Counted from the stretch's first letter, positions 11,706 to 22,811 are shown. The stretch: 64,000 bases of DNA from Bombyx mori (GCF_030269925.1 NC_085131.1:7983501-8047500), one strand, 5' to 3'. Notes: a model not told the origin generated them from the letters alone. Program-made: numbers and translations.

Positions 11706-12184
11706 AAAACTATAAATTGATTTGTTTACTGATAAAAACAGAACATTTTAAACAATTCAATTATTTCCAATCAATTTTTATCTGTAGGAATTCACGTCAT
11801 TCTGCAAACGAACAACCAATTAGATATCGACAATTTTACCAAATAACGGCGTCCGTCAGTTTCGAGTGTCAATTGTTTCAGAGCAAATATTTAACAATGC
11901 AAATAATGAAAACCTTTATAATTTGATTCGGCAGGTTTGCGTGATCCTATTTCATAATTCGATCTTATTCCCTACCAAATGTTTCGGATCCTAAAATAAT
12001 AATTTGAAGTACTACTTACTACTGATTTGTACTAAGCCCGTGCTATCCAACGGCTTCTACGATGAAAAAAAAAAAAATACTTCGCAATAAATGTAAATAA
12101 ATATTAATATTATAACTCGGAACAAATCAAGCGGAGTCATTCGGCCCCAATTTGGGATTCCCTGTTTTCTGGATACCAGAGATC
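11706..12184. other. no gene seen; AT-rich
   Basis: Only short chance ORFs and an A-rich run near 12065. Nothing is supported. Confidence 0.4.
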
Positions 12185-12330
12185 TATAAACAAACTAATA
12201 TATGTTTAAATATATAGATAATAAACACCCAGACAAAGAACAAACAAATCTGTTAATCACACAATGTTTGCCGGATGTGGGTATCGCAACAATCAGGGGC
12301 CAATAACTGCACCATCGAATCAGTAAAAAA
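12185..12330 (-). repeat. decayed tRNA-related SINE remnant
   Basis: AATAAACACCCAGACAAAGA, then GGATGTGGGTATCGCAAC and AATAACTGCACCATCGAA, follow the order seen in lepidopteran tRNA-derived SINEs in reverse (body, B box, A box). The box sequences are degraded. The call rests on recall of that general layout. Confidence 0.35.
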
Positions 12331-12746
12331 AATTAAAAAATATATATTCTAAATTCAAAATTTATAAATCTACGTAATCACTGGTGGTAGGGCGTTTAGT
12401 GAATACGCACAAATTGAGACCACTATCCTGGATATTTCGTGTGCTACTACGAAACTATCGTAATACAAAGCAATTGAAACTTCCACCTCAAGTCTTACGA
12501 TTGATTGTGATTGTTATGTCCATAGGCGCTGATAATTACCACGTCCCGTATTCTAGTCGGTTAGTTTTTCTACTTTCATTAGTTGTAGCTAACGTATGAT
12601 GAAAACCTGATGAAAAGAGGTCACCACTGCCCATGGTTACTGGCTATGCTAGGGGCACCTCCAAACAGTTGCCGAGAATAAAAACATAACAAACAAAGGT
12701 ACTTGACATTTCGAAATAAAACAAAGATAATTTCGCTACATCTATA

Positions 12747-13007
12747 TCTATACTAATATATACAGTGGTTTTTACGGATGTTCCTTTATAACTACTGAAC
12801 CATACATCCGATTGACTTAAAACTTGGTATCCATGTAGAAAATATAAGTACTCAATGAATAGGCTAATATTTATATGGATAGGCTAATATTTATCTCATC
12901 ATTAACGCCCCCCAATTGCGGGGGTGCTAATGATGAGAATATTTGTGGGGGTGAGAAATAATAATGTTAATTTGAAATGCCCAGCGAAACGGACGGGTAC
13001 AGCTAGT
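12747..13007 (+). mobile_element. non-autonomous Helitron (type D)
   Basis: It begins A|TCTATACTAATATATACAG and ends GGGTACAGCTAGT, giving Helitron-type TC and CTAGT termini over 261 bp. Inside are a 17-bp tandem duplication (TAGGCTAATATTTAT) and a strong hairpin at 12895-12937 whose arms read CTCATCATTA and TAATGATGAG. No coding sequence. Confidence 0.7.
12895..12937. repeat. hairpin inside the type-D Helitron
   Basis: The arms CTCATCATTAACGCCCCC and GGGGGTGCTAATGATGAG pair with one mismatch around a short centre. It is internal to the element, not the terminal hairpin. Confidence 0.7.
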
Positions 13008-13691
13008 AAGCCATAAATTCTGAATGAATTTAAAGTTTCATTTAGACTGTTTTTTTTACCAAGTACTTATTCGGACATATTTGACAAGAAAAAACTACAT
13101 ATTTTTTTAAAACTCTAGATAATTCATAAATAATGAAATATTTTATAGTTTCTTTCTTTTTACTGCAGTATCGCGTCATTTTGACCTAATCAGAGCTTTC
13201 ATGCGGTATGTTCAGAAAAGTAATATCAACTGACTCGATGCGTGCAAATTACTTTCTGATTTTTTCTTCTCGTCTCTTCTATTCTCTCTGAATACGCATC
13301 TAGTTCCCACGACTGTCATCTGACTTGAATACGATTACTATATATAATACTCGTAGTATTCAGAGTGTCTTGTGCCTAATTTGACTCGTAAGGCATTGCA
13401 ACTCGTAAGAGTAGCCTTTTGTTTTAACTAAAAAACACCAAAACAGTCAAACACAAAACAACAAAACAAACAAACATAAGAACAAAGAGAGCGACGTAAT
13501 TTTCAAAATAAGTTTGCATATGTACAAGTTCCGAACAATAAAGTTTGGACCGACGGTCTACCGCGCAATTGCACCCGCTCGGTAGAAGGTCTTTCCTTTG
13601 TCGTATACCTCTAATATAAACGACATCCAACAAGCATGTTAAAGTAGTAAATTAAAATAAAAGGCCTGAATATATTACTGGTCTAATAAAT

Positions 13692-13940
13692 CGATGCCTC
13701 CAATGAACACTACTCTAACTCAAAATTTTGAAATTTTTTCTTGCAAATCGCTTCACTATGTTAAAAGTTTTACAATTAATCATTATTGATGGGGTTCAAA
13801 GCAAGACTAAATCAGCTAGTTACACAAAAAAACCATAAATATATCTGCAATAATAAAGATTTTATCAACTTTTTTCGTTTAAACGCTCCTCCTGTAAATC
13901 TACGAATTAGGAGTTAGCGTAGTGTTCATTGGAGGCATCG
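13692..13940. mobile_element. 249-bp MITE with 30-bp inverted ends
   Basis: The left end CGATGCCTCCAATGAACACT (13692 on) and the reverse complement of the right end (13911-13940) agree over 30 bp with one mismatch. AAAT lies directly outside both ends (13688-13691 and 13941-13944), a plausible 4-bp target duplication. The interior is AT-rich and non-coding. Mobilisation would need a transposase from a related autonomous element. Superfamily not assigned. Confidence 0.75.
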
Positions 13941-14239
13941 AAATGGAAGATCAGGTGTACTTATAGTCATACCATTATGACGCGATCTGGTAGAGGTAAC
14001 CATTTTTAATACGGATCAAGACCCTTGCAATTTCCGTACTTGGTCTCAGCAGGAACTGGACGCTTGGGTGAAATAATGAAATTGCTTAGTAAACATGGCT
14101 CTAGATACCATCACGCCCCGACACACAACGCTATGGTCTGTCTTTTAAACCCCCCATAATGAAAGTACTTGTTTGTACAGTTATTGTGTTATCAATAAAA
14201 AAAATTAGAAGAAAAACTTAAAAACGAGGTTGAAATCAT

Positions 14240-14400
14240 TGGTTGGTTACTCTGTGCTCCACTCAAGTCGGCACCAGCTCTCTCTTTCAGAGTTCCGGGT
14301 CGTGGTTCTCTTCTCCTCTTCTCTTCTTCAACCTGTATCCACCCTATGCTGAGTGTAGTTTTCTTCAAATGCACCGCATTCTTTTCGGTCGTAGTTTTAT
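14240..14400 (-). repeat. LINE 3' region remnant
   Basis: Shared with 22005-22085: TCTTCTTCAACC, CCACCC, CTTCAAATGCAC and TTTTCGGTC in the same order. The pair marks a common repeat, probably a LINE 3' end; no coding domain can be read. Confidence 0.45.
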
Positions 14401-15769
14401 CGAAGCAGTTTTAGGACTTCAATCAATTCCATATTCCACCCACACTCATCAGACAAGAGAAAGCTTTACTAAATTATTTTAATAAACAAGAATAGTCATT
14501 TATAATGACAGAGACATAGAACACTAGTCTATTCAGTTCATTGAAAATAACGAGAGAAAATATAGATATAGATTTAAAAAATCGGAAAAAATGAATTTTA
14601 TACGCATGTGGTATCGAAAGAAATCAGGGTTGCTAACAGGACTGTTTTTCCAGTACAATGCGGATGTTTACCTCTGCAAATGAGATTTGAATATGTTCAA
14701 TAACATTAAAATTTATATTAATTTATTATACTTAACTTATTAACATTATTATTAAAGCCGACCGTTAAGTACGACTTAAAATGTTTGAATATTTAAAACT
14801 ACAAAAATGACGGTAATATCAGATAGCAATAGGTACATATAATCTACTATTATAATTTGAGAATAACAAATGGTAGGGTGTTAATCAATCGAGCTTACCA
14901 AGCACAAATAACAAGGTCGCAGTAAAAGTCAACAGTGCGGAACAGTTTAGAGAGTTCTCATCAGAGCTCGGCCGAAGCCAGGCGGTTAGCCTAGTCAAAG
15001 AGACGATTTGATAACATTCGAGTTGAACGAACCGTAAGGTTAATTTGAATAAATCAAATCTCTCGTAATTCAAACTATATCTGAAGTAAAACGCGTTACA
15101 GAACGTTTGAACTTCGTAGTATAAATGAGAGAGAATTTATTTGTACGAAGGCGTCTCGTTTTGTAAAATTATAATACAACACAGTATTAATAATTTTCGT
15201 ATAATTTACGTACCGAAACAGTTTATTTAGGCTGTTTTCTGTATTATTATTGTCTATTTATATTAAAAAATCCAGAGCCTTCGAGATCTTACTCTTTACT
15301 TGGCGACTGCCGAATAACCTTGACGCCCATAAATAACTTGAGAGATAAGCCCCGCCGATCTTAAGATATAAAATAAAAGTTATAACTGTACTATACTAAT
15401 GACTGAATTAAAAAAAGTGCCTGCTTCAATGGTTATTAATCACCAGACCCTCGATTTTGCTCGATATGATTTTCAGAAGACTGTCGCCACTCAGGTTTAT
15501 AATATATCTACATACATATGAATATAATTGAAAATAGAATTCGAATTTGGTACGACAATTAAAAATTGCGATGAGCTCTCGTTTCGTTTTCCATTCGTAA
15601 AATTGAATTGGCTTTAATAGGATCACGTAAAATATGATTTTGTCGAACGTGTCTCGCTGTGGTGCACCGCACCAAAACTCAGTGCACCTGCGAGTGACTT
15701 TGCACCCGCTGCGCGTAGCGTGTACGGAAATCCGATAGTCTTCAAAAGGATCAACTTTATTTTAAGGAA
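14401..15769. other. no gene seen; AT-rich
   Basis: Short ORFs only. A GC-richer patch with several GTGCAC words lies at about 15655-15720, beside the repeat at 15770-16060, and may be its continuation. Nothing else is supported. Confidence 0.4.
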
Positions 15770-16060
15770 CACTGAATATTGCAATTTTAATACGCTTTTA
15801 TCAGCTTCAGACTTATGTATGTTTGTAACGGAATCTTTGAACATGGTTTTGAACCCCTTCATAACGTTGGATTAACTCGAAATTTGGTATACTTATAAAG
15901 GACCGATGACAACTCATTATTAAAAAAAATTGGAAAAATTGAAATTCAACAAAAAATGAAAAATAAATAATAGTTTAAAAAAACTAACAAAATATGCTTT
16001 CATAGAAAATCCAACTAAAAATAGAAAATAAAATTTAATAAATTGTAAATAATATGAAAA
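15770..16060 (-). repeat. unclassified interspersed repeat, copy 2 (reverse of 690-1020)
   Basis: Its reverse complement matches 690-1020: GTTGGATTTTCTATGAAAG, AGTATACCAAATTTCGAG, AAAGATTCCGTTACAAACAT and GATAAAAGCGTATTAA. The two copies face each other about 15 kb apart. Confidence 0.65.
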
Positions 16061-17540
16061 ATATCAAATTGATGATCCGAGAAATGATCGAAATGTTCTT
16101 CTGTTTCCAATTTATTGTGAATATTTTGAATACAAAGTATGGTATGCTTATTTTTTACATCAAAAACGTAGATTGAAAATTTACTTTTGTGTTCTTTATA
16201 TTTAAGGACAATAGACAATATTATCGCTAAATAGAAGAAATGTATCAGTTTTGCTTCAATAAAATACCTATCATGTGTGGTGCACAATTTGTAATGATCC
16301 CCATTAAAATTATGTAGTCCTTATTGCAATATCAACATCCACATTCTGAGAAGTGTGTTTGTTATATAAAACACATCGAAGCTTTGTATAAACTTGCTAA
16401 ATTTTATTAGATCAAATCATAAACTTATGTAATAATCTATAGATACTGAAATCCTCCTAAGCTTACTGACTCCAATTAATAGTTACTAACAATATTGGTA
16501 TTATGTTTGGAGAAGTTCCGACAAAATAATTACTATCGAAGTATTCGTAACAAGTCGGTGTACTCCGCCGAGACAAAAGCTGACAACTACATATTTACTC
16601 AAATTATAGAATACTGTAAATATTATAGCTGATTTTCAAATTATTTTCTATGGTCAGAAATGTGAGAGACATTTGTCTCATAGTCTCGTATATTCGAAGT
16701 GATTAGTTTGTGTGTGTATGTGTATGTAATTTTTTTATGTTGAAAAATCCATTACAATAGTGAGAAAGAATAACAAATTGAAAATAACGTTTGCACTTTA
16801 ACGGATGCGTCAGCCGTTGTTCAAACAACTGAGACTTCAAACTGTCATGCTCTGTGTCATGTCTCCCGTTAACACAGCGCCAACTATGCCTTTGTCCACT
16901 GGCTATCCATTAAGAATAATGATAAAATAAAATTCGCAATTGAATCACGGATAAAAATTTCAAGTATTGATTAGACGAACATTGATTTTTATTCCTATTA
17001 AATCATACACACAACAGTTAATAATGTCGCAATTATTATTGTGATCGTATTATTTATTTAAGTGTAATTAAGTTACATAATTTTAAAAAGGATTAAATAT
17101 ACTATGCTCGTGATAAAACATTGCTGCTGGTTGCAGTTCCGATGATAACCACTGGCTATGACGTCACTAGTGGCTAGGGCTCCAGAATGACTAAACGCCT
17201 TCACTACACACATCTCAAGAATATCACTTCTCTCTCAGACTCATAACCCAGTTGCATAAATTCCAAGAGTTTTCACTTCAACTTGTCAGTGTGTGAACTT
17301 TAATTTATAATAAATGATCCTTAATCGTTTCTCAAACAACTTGGATCATGAATCTAAACATAAAAAGTCGCGTCTTGATAAGGTACATCAAAAAGCACCC
17401 GTTGCTTTTGGGCAAAACAAAAAGTGTTGTCTCAATAAATAAATTTCACGGCATAAAGACAACACAGTGGCCGTTATGAAAGACGAAGCTCCCCCTGATT
17501 GAATTGTACAGATGCTGGATGTCCTTGTCGAAATTATTTT
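16061..17540. other. no gene seen; AT-rich
   Basis: A 90-codon minus ORF (16015-16287) is of AT-rich chance composition. No RNA gene or repeat stands out. Confidence 0.4.
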
Positions 17541-18389
17541 CTATTGGAACATTTTGTTCGGCGACAAAGTTAAATTGGATTTCTTATCGTAGATCGTAGA
17601 GTCCGGGTTAAACGGGAGCGATGGTGGATCAGATTCAGCCAGGCTGATGCCCAGCGTGTGCCAATCCACCACAGTCCTCGTGACGGGAACGGAATCGGGA
17701 GCGCGACCGAGCTTCATAACGACGGGACGGTGGTCTGAATCTAACTCTGAAACTACTTCGATCGAGTGTAAGCGCAGAGTTACGTTTTTTAATAACGCTA
17801 TGTCGAGTATATCCGGGCGATGCGCGATATTTAGCGGGTAGTGAGTCGGGGTTAACGGAGCGACGATATCGAAGGCGAGATCATCGACTAACGCGTCAAG
17901 CCGCCTGCCATTCGGGGTTGTGGTGTGTGAGTTCCACCTGATGTGTTTACAATTTAGGTCGCCCGCCAGAATAACAGAGCTCCCCATGCCGAGCAGCGCC
18001 TCGATATCACTGCTTAGAACGATCTTATCCGGTGGAAGATAAACGGACGCGATAACGATCGGCGCGTGTCCCGTCAGTGAGATTCGGCACACTGATGCTT
18101 CGATATTAGCGAGCGCGGGAGGATCGAGCGGGACGCAATGCAGGGCTCTTCTATAGTAAATGACGGTACCACCACCACGGGCAGAGAGCCTGTCGTTCCT
18201 GACCATGTTATAGTTCGCGATTTTAGGGTCACGGCGCGCGGGCTTAAGTAGGGTCTCCTGCACTAAAAAGATATCAATTTGATGGTCACGCAAAAAGTCA
18301 GAAACCTGATCACGTTGATTTGCGAGACCGTAAGCGTTAAAAAATCCTATCGTCACGGATAGGGGCTTTATTCTACTTATATACGCCAT
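17541..18389 (-). pseudogene. Jockey-type ORF2, endonuclease domain only
   Basis: ORF2 begins at the ATG at 18389, three bases after the ORF1 stop. The 282-codon frame holds the APE-type endonuclease that nicks chromosomal DNA for target-primed reverse transcription. Visible motifs: FFNAYGL with the N-terminal Asn (17-23), VQET with the metal-binding Glu (43-46), SVYLPP (115-120), AGDLN (142-146), RPDILDIAL (191-199), and ELDSDH with the catalytic Asp-His pair (215-220). The last about 20 residues (YDKKSNLTLSP onwards) come from unrelated repeat sequence also found near 1300, so the frame ends by fusion. The reverse transcriptase, several hundred residues in intact relatives, is absent. The endonuclease itself has no internal stop. 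Confidence 0.82.
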
Positions 18390-20066
18390 TGATTACCGGC
18401 GGAGTGAGGGGAGGACGTACGTATTTAATGACGCGTATACGTCGGCGTATTCCTGCACAACGGCGATAAAGTGTTGTGCAGTGGAGGCAGCGCGAATGGC
18501 GTCGCCCAAAGCGTTAACGCGCTCAAAGTTGATCAACTGAAAGAAGTCGATCGCTAAAGCGAGATTTTCGGACGCGGTCGGAGGGCAAGTCGCGGGAGAG
18601 GGACGAGTCGCGGGGGCAGGACGAATCGCGGAGGAGGGAGTTGTAGCCGTGTTCGTGTACGGCAGCGGTTTCGCCCAGGCCGAGACACTGGGCACCGCCG
18701 CCGGAACGAACGCTGGCTTAGCCTGCGACGCAGAGGGTGCCGAGGCTTTGATGTCTGGGCCGGAAGCTCGGAGGCGGTTTTGGCGGGCGACGCGGCGATT
18801 TATTTTCGGGGCTCGGGGGCATCCGCGGTAATTTGCGGGGTGACCCTGTGTTCGACACAGGACGCAGCTAGGCGGTTCCGTCGCGGTTTTTTGATCGCGA
18901 GTGCATAGGGCCGTGGCGTGATCGCCTAAACATTTGACGCATCGGGGGCGCGCGTGACAGTTACGGGAAGAGTGCCCATACAATTGACAGTTATGGCACT
19001 GGCTAGGAGTGCCTTTTGTATGGGGGGCTTCGACAGCGATGCCAGAGAGCCTACAGACGGTCTGTGTGTTAAAGATTTTCTTACCCTCGGGGGTAGGCTA
19101 GAGAGCGACTAGAACCATATTATATGGCTCCCTACCGCGACCGGTGTGCATACGGTGCACAGAATTCACTGGTAGGCCTTGTTCTAACAGGTCGGCTTTT
19201 ACGAGCTCTACATCTAACTCTTTAGGGATTCCGCGTATTACAACGCGGAGTTCGCGCTCCTCCTGAAGCGTATAAGTGTGGAAGCTTATACGCTCCTTAC
19301 GGAGGTAAGAGGTGAGGGCCCTATGGTCATCAGATGAATGCACCTTTATTTGGATGCCGTTCGCGAGGTTACGGGCATTCGTGAAATTGATATTTTTGGC
19401 CTTAAGGGCCAGGGAAACTCGATCCCAAGCTGCCTTCTCTTGAAGGATTACCGGAGGAGGGGACTGGGTTTTATTTTGTGCCACCGGACGCGGCGACGGA
19501 CTGGCACGGGCTGGAGGCGCAACGGGAGTCTGGGGGCGGGGGCGCGACGCGTTCGCGGCTTTGCTAATTTTAGCGGCCGCGGGAGCTCGAGACTCCGCGG
19601 CACGCTTCTTACCCTTTTGTACCAGGGTAAATCCATCCGTCGATGAGGCGGGGGCGAGGTCGACCTCCATCTCCGAGTCAGAGTCGGAGGACGAGGAGGC
19701 GGGCGCCGGTGACCTACGAGCAGGTGTTTTGGAGGACGCGACGGAGGCCGCAGATGATCGCACAGCTGGAACGGTGGCCACGGCGGACGACGCAGCAGTT
19801 TTACTCGCCAGTATAGGCGACGCGGGAACGGCAGGCACGACGGAGGTTGCGGTGCTCGATGTAGAAGCTTTGCACGCAAGTAGGGGAGACCGGGGCAAGA
19901 TGAGATAGCTAAGACAAAACTCGCTGTACAAAGACAATTATACTGTTTAATTAAATTCTTTAAGAAAATAAGTAACGCTTATACATTTGTTTCTTAAAAT
20001 TAATAATTTTATCAAGCAAAATCACAGAAGTTTTTTGACAAATAATGATTAACGATAATGTGGCAA

Positions 20067-20106
20067 ATTTCCCGTCTTGCCCCATGGACGGGGTAAGATG
20101 GGAAAT
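20067..20106. repeat. internal inverted repeat of the pogo-like element
   Basis: ATTTCCCGTCTTGCCCC and GGGGTAAGATGGGAAAT form 17-nt arms with two mismatches around a 6-nt loop. The arm sequence resembles the terminal inverted repeat region (GGGGCAAGATG). Confidence 0.75.
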
Positions 20107-20132
20107 GCTATCGGGCAAAAGGAGTACGTATT

Positions 20133-20712
20133 TTAATCGGGCAGACAGCGTTCACAAATGTGTGCCTCGTCGTCTTCTTCATCTACTTCGGCACAGGAAT
20201 CGTGTGCCCAACCATGGCAAATACTGCAGATAGCCCAACTCTCGGTTGACTCTTAGTATAAGTAACCACAATAGATGCAGGCCCAGTCACCGTCCTCCAA
20301 TTAAGATGAACTATATTCCGATTCGATTTTTTTGGCGAGTCTTTTAGCTTGATGCTTGTTTTCAGTTCTTTTTATCTTCTTATTTCCAACTTTGTGTATT
20401 CGTTTTTTACGCCAATCTTCTCCTGTCATGTCGGTTTCTTCATTAAGTGGGCTATCTATATGATTTCGCTGAGCCAACTGATAAGCTATTACACGAAGTT
20501 ATTTTCCGGTTAACCGTGCTTCCTGCATACTTAGTAGTTACCGGAATCAGTGTCGTCATCCACAGTATCACGAGATTTTCTTACATGGCGGCGGAACATC
20601 ATATGTAGCAGAGGCTCGAGGAAGCCCCATCCTGTTATTAAGAACCCATAAGACCCAGAACTTCAGGGTCCCATTTGCCACGATCTGTTTTTCGTTTATA
20701 GTTCCGAACCAT
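20133..20712 (-). pseudogene. pogo-like transposase relic: N-terminus, CENP-B-type piece and C-terminal PHD-like finger
   Basis: Reading down from the ATG at 20712, MVRNYKRKTDRGKWDPE is the typical start of arthropod pogo-like (DDE_1, CENP-B-type) transposases. After frame breaks, RASATYDVPP is the psq-like helix-turn-helix region. Then RVIAYQLAQRNHI, followed by EETDMTGEDW, matches the second (CENP-B-type) DNA-binding domain in order and spacing. The DDE catalytic core is missing. Directly after come a Lys-rich stretch (KKIKRTENKHQAKRLAKK) and a finger: CIYC, CSICHGWAHDSC, ICERC, ending at the stop 20133-20135. Such a C-terminal Cys/His finger is common in this family. At least three in-frame stops or shifts occur. 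An intact protein would be several times longer. The relic is non-functional but identifies the element. Confidence 0.78.
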
Positions 20713-21639
20713 TGTATCTGAGAAAAAAACTTTGTGAGAAAAGCAACGATATATCTTGCTTATGTAGAAGTTACAACAATATGTACTTATACTTTTTTTT
20801 ATACCACTAAGTCAGCAAAGAAGCTTACAGTTCGCCTGATGGAAAGCGGTTACCGTAGCCTATGGACGCTTGCTTAACCAGGTTGCAATACTATCGATAG
20901 GTAAGTGGGTACACAGAAGAAATTATTTAAACCACAAGGAAGGGGCAAAACGGGATAGTATTCCGTTATGCCCCGATCATTGTGCCCCGACCCACATGTA
21001 TTCAAATAAGTTGAAGCAATTCTAATCTTAAATCTTACCGGCGCAAAAATCTAATCTGAATTTAAAGTGTTATAGTACTACAACACGCTGAGGATTAAAA
21101 CATTATATTAATTCAAGTACTTACATGTCTGCACATCAGTTTGTTAACCAAAAACCGGATAAGAACACTTGCAAAATCAGTTTTTTTCCTATACAACGCA
21201 AAAACGAGATCCAATGCGTTCGCTTTGCTCGGACGCACTTGCGCAGTCTGAATTTCATGCAAATGGTGCCGTTACCGATCCGAACACGATTACCATTCAT
21301 GGACAAAAGCTTATTTCCCGTCCTGCCCCGAACTTCATCTTGCCCCGGTCTCCCCTACAGGCGACGCAGGAGCGAGCACGGCGGAGTCTTCGAGAGAGCT
21401 CGCAGTGTGATTGGCCTTGAAAGCCAGAAACTCTGAGGCGAGCTGTGGATGACGAAGTCGGAGGAATTCCGCGAACACAGCGTCCATGATCGCTGAGTGC
21501 CCAGGTGGGGCGGCCCCGGGTCTTGAAGACACTCGCCTTGCGGCGAGGCCCCAACTTCTCGGACCTGAGCGGTTCTATTGAACACAGGTGGCGATGCGGC
21601 ACGATTACTACAGGACAAAGAAAAAACACAACAAAACGG

Positions 21640-21789
21640 AAATAACAAAAAGAAACAAAACAATTAAACACTTCCAGGAAAGCAGTTTGTCGGCAGATGT
21701 ACCACGAACACAGAAATAACGAAAGGAAACAAAACAAATAAAAACTTCCAGGAAAAAACACTTGGTCGGCAGATGTACCACGAACACAG
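21640..21789. repeat. two tandem units of about 75 bp in the Jockey 5' region
   Basis: Units 21640-21713 and 21714-21789 both run from AAATAAC through CTTCCAGGAAA and CGGCAGATGTACCACGAAC to ACAG. Next to them (about 21789-21843) a 15-16-bp motif (GCCGGGCGAACAAAG) repeats three to four times. Tandem 5' units in LINEs can carry the internal promoter. Confidence 0.75.
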
Positions 21790-21999
21790 GCCGCGCGAAC
21801 AATGGCCGGGCTAACAAAAGCCGGGCGAACAAAGGCCGGGCGATCGAGTGGTCGATGGGCACGTCCGCACGTCACGGGTGCCTCTATCGGAATGGCAGTT
21901 GTATTCTTTAATAGCCGTCGCCTTCTTAGTTGCTACCTTTACTTTTATTAAATACCCTTAGTTATCCGACACTGATATTAACTTTATAAACAGAACTGA

Positions 22000-22090
22000 A
22001 AACACCATTCTCTTCTTCAACCCTTGTCCACCCAACGCTGACTGTAGGCCTCTTCAAATGCACACCATTTTTTTCGGTCTCTTTCCTTTC
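22000..22090 (-). repeat. LINE 3' region remnant
   Basis: Shares CTTCAACCCTTGTCCACCCA and TCTTCAAATGCACACC with 14240-14400 in the same order. Its plus-strand neighbour at 22124 is a different LINE tail. Confidence 0.45.
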
Positions 22091-22123
22091 GTATCCAATC
22101 CTTAACAACTCTTCTCTTTTTTG

Positions 22124-22333
22124 CCACGTGCCATCCGGCTATGGAATGAGCTCCCCTTTACGGTGTTTCCCGAGCTCTATAACATATCCTTCATTAAAAT
22201 AAGCTTGTGGAGAGTATTAAGCAGAAGGCAGCGGCTTGGCTCTGCCCCTGGCATTGCTGAAGTCCATGGGCGACGGTAACCACTCACTATCAGGTGGGCC
22301 GTATACTCGTCTGCCTACAAGGGCAATAAAAAA
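22124..22333 (+). mobile_element. LINE 3' end with RT-ORF C-terminus (abundant family, here called L)
   Basis: The frame reads RLWNELPFTVFPE, the conserved tail of a LINE ORF2, also found at 62069-62323. The standard 3' end follows: GGCTTGGCTCTGCCCCTGGC, CATGGGCGACGGTAACCACT, CATCAGGTGGGCC-like sequence and GGCAATAAAAAA. Strongly 5'-truncated. Confidence 0.75.
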
Positions 22334-22811
22334 AAACAAAAACTATTTTGACCAGGTCATCGGTCCACTTCATTGGTTTTCTGGCTATATATATTATCCA
22401 CTCACATAACTTAAAATGAGAATTGAATTCAGTGCCAGAAACATTTAAACTATCCTTTGCGTCTCACAAGCCGCTACGTACGAAAATAGTTAGGTGAATA
22501 TTTCTTTAATATCAAGCAATATTTCACTTCAGGTTCCACACTCCATGGGCTGTACAGCGGCGTCACGTACACTATGAATTCAGTATACGCTGACTCCGAG
22601 ACTATTCACTATTTTTACGAGTTCCATTCACGTGCACGCGCCTCAAGCGCGGTTCTGAGCTGCCTTTTAGCTTGCAAGCATTTAAAGTTGAAAACTTATA
22701 TTTGAACCGGCAACGTAAAACAAAGATTCTGTCGTGAAAGTTTTACATACTTTGAATACAATCCTAAAATCCAAACTTAATGCCATCCAATATGTTGCTT
22801 TTCTTTTCTTT

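Larger units (their letters stand above)
19883..21355 (-). mobile_element. pogo-like (Tc1/mariner superfamily) DNA transposon, internally deleted
   Basis: The 1473-bp insert has perfect 21-bp inverted ends (19883-19903 and 21335-21355, beginning GGGGAGACCGGGG) and TA on each side (19881-19882, 21356-21357). TA duplication is characteristic of Tc1/mariner/pogo elements and is confirmed by frame continuity of the host Jockey ORF1 across the site. Motifs of the form GGGGCAAGAYGGGA recur inside (20067-20106, about 20942-20990, about 21318-21335) and could be transposase-binding sites. The transposase relic at 20133-20712 reads on the minus strand. A short reverse LINE/SINE-like tail at 20812-20880 lies within it. 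Confidence 0.82.
18393..21532 (-). pseudogene. Jockey-type ORF1 (gag-like), split by a transposon and one nonsense codon
   Basis: ORF1 encodes the RNA-binding protein that packages element RNA. The N-terminal part lies at 21356-21532; a likely start is the ATG at 21487 (MDAVFAEFLRL), with an upstream in-frame ATG at 21532. The frame is broken at the TA at 21356-21357 by the 1473-bp insert and resumes at 19882. If the insert and one TA are ignored, both halves are in the same frame. An Ala/Ser/Pro-rich linker follows, then a conserved block (LRVVIRGIPKELDVELVK), then a TAG at 19098-19100. The same frame continues past it to 18393 through three zinc knuckles: CHNCQLYGHSSRNC, CVKCLGDHATALC and CVLCRTQGHPANYRGC. 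Apart from insertion and stop it is little decayed. Confidence 0.85.
17585..21890 (-). mobile_element. Jockey-type non-LTR retrotransposon, 3'-truncated and interrupted
   Basis: On the minus strand, from right to left: a 5' region with tandem repeats (21640-21840), ORF1 with gag-like zinc knuckles, and ORF2 starting three bases after the ORF1 stop with an APE endonuclease. The sequence leaves the Jockey pattern at about 17585, before any reverse transcriptase. The insert at 19883-21355 is a separate DNA transposon. ORF1 also has a nonsense codon. The element is dead. Composition is GC-rich against AT-rich flanks. Confidence 0.82.

Noticed and set aside
15623..15862. 79-codon minus ORF
   Set aside because: It overlaps the unclassified repeat and has no recognisable domain.
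21125..21436. 103-codon plus ORF across the pogo-like element's right end
   Set aside because: It runs through the inverted repeat into Jockey ORF1 antisense; no domain.
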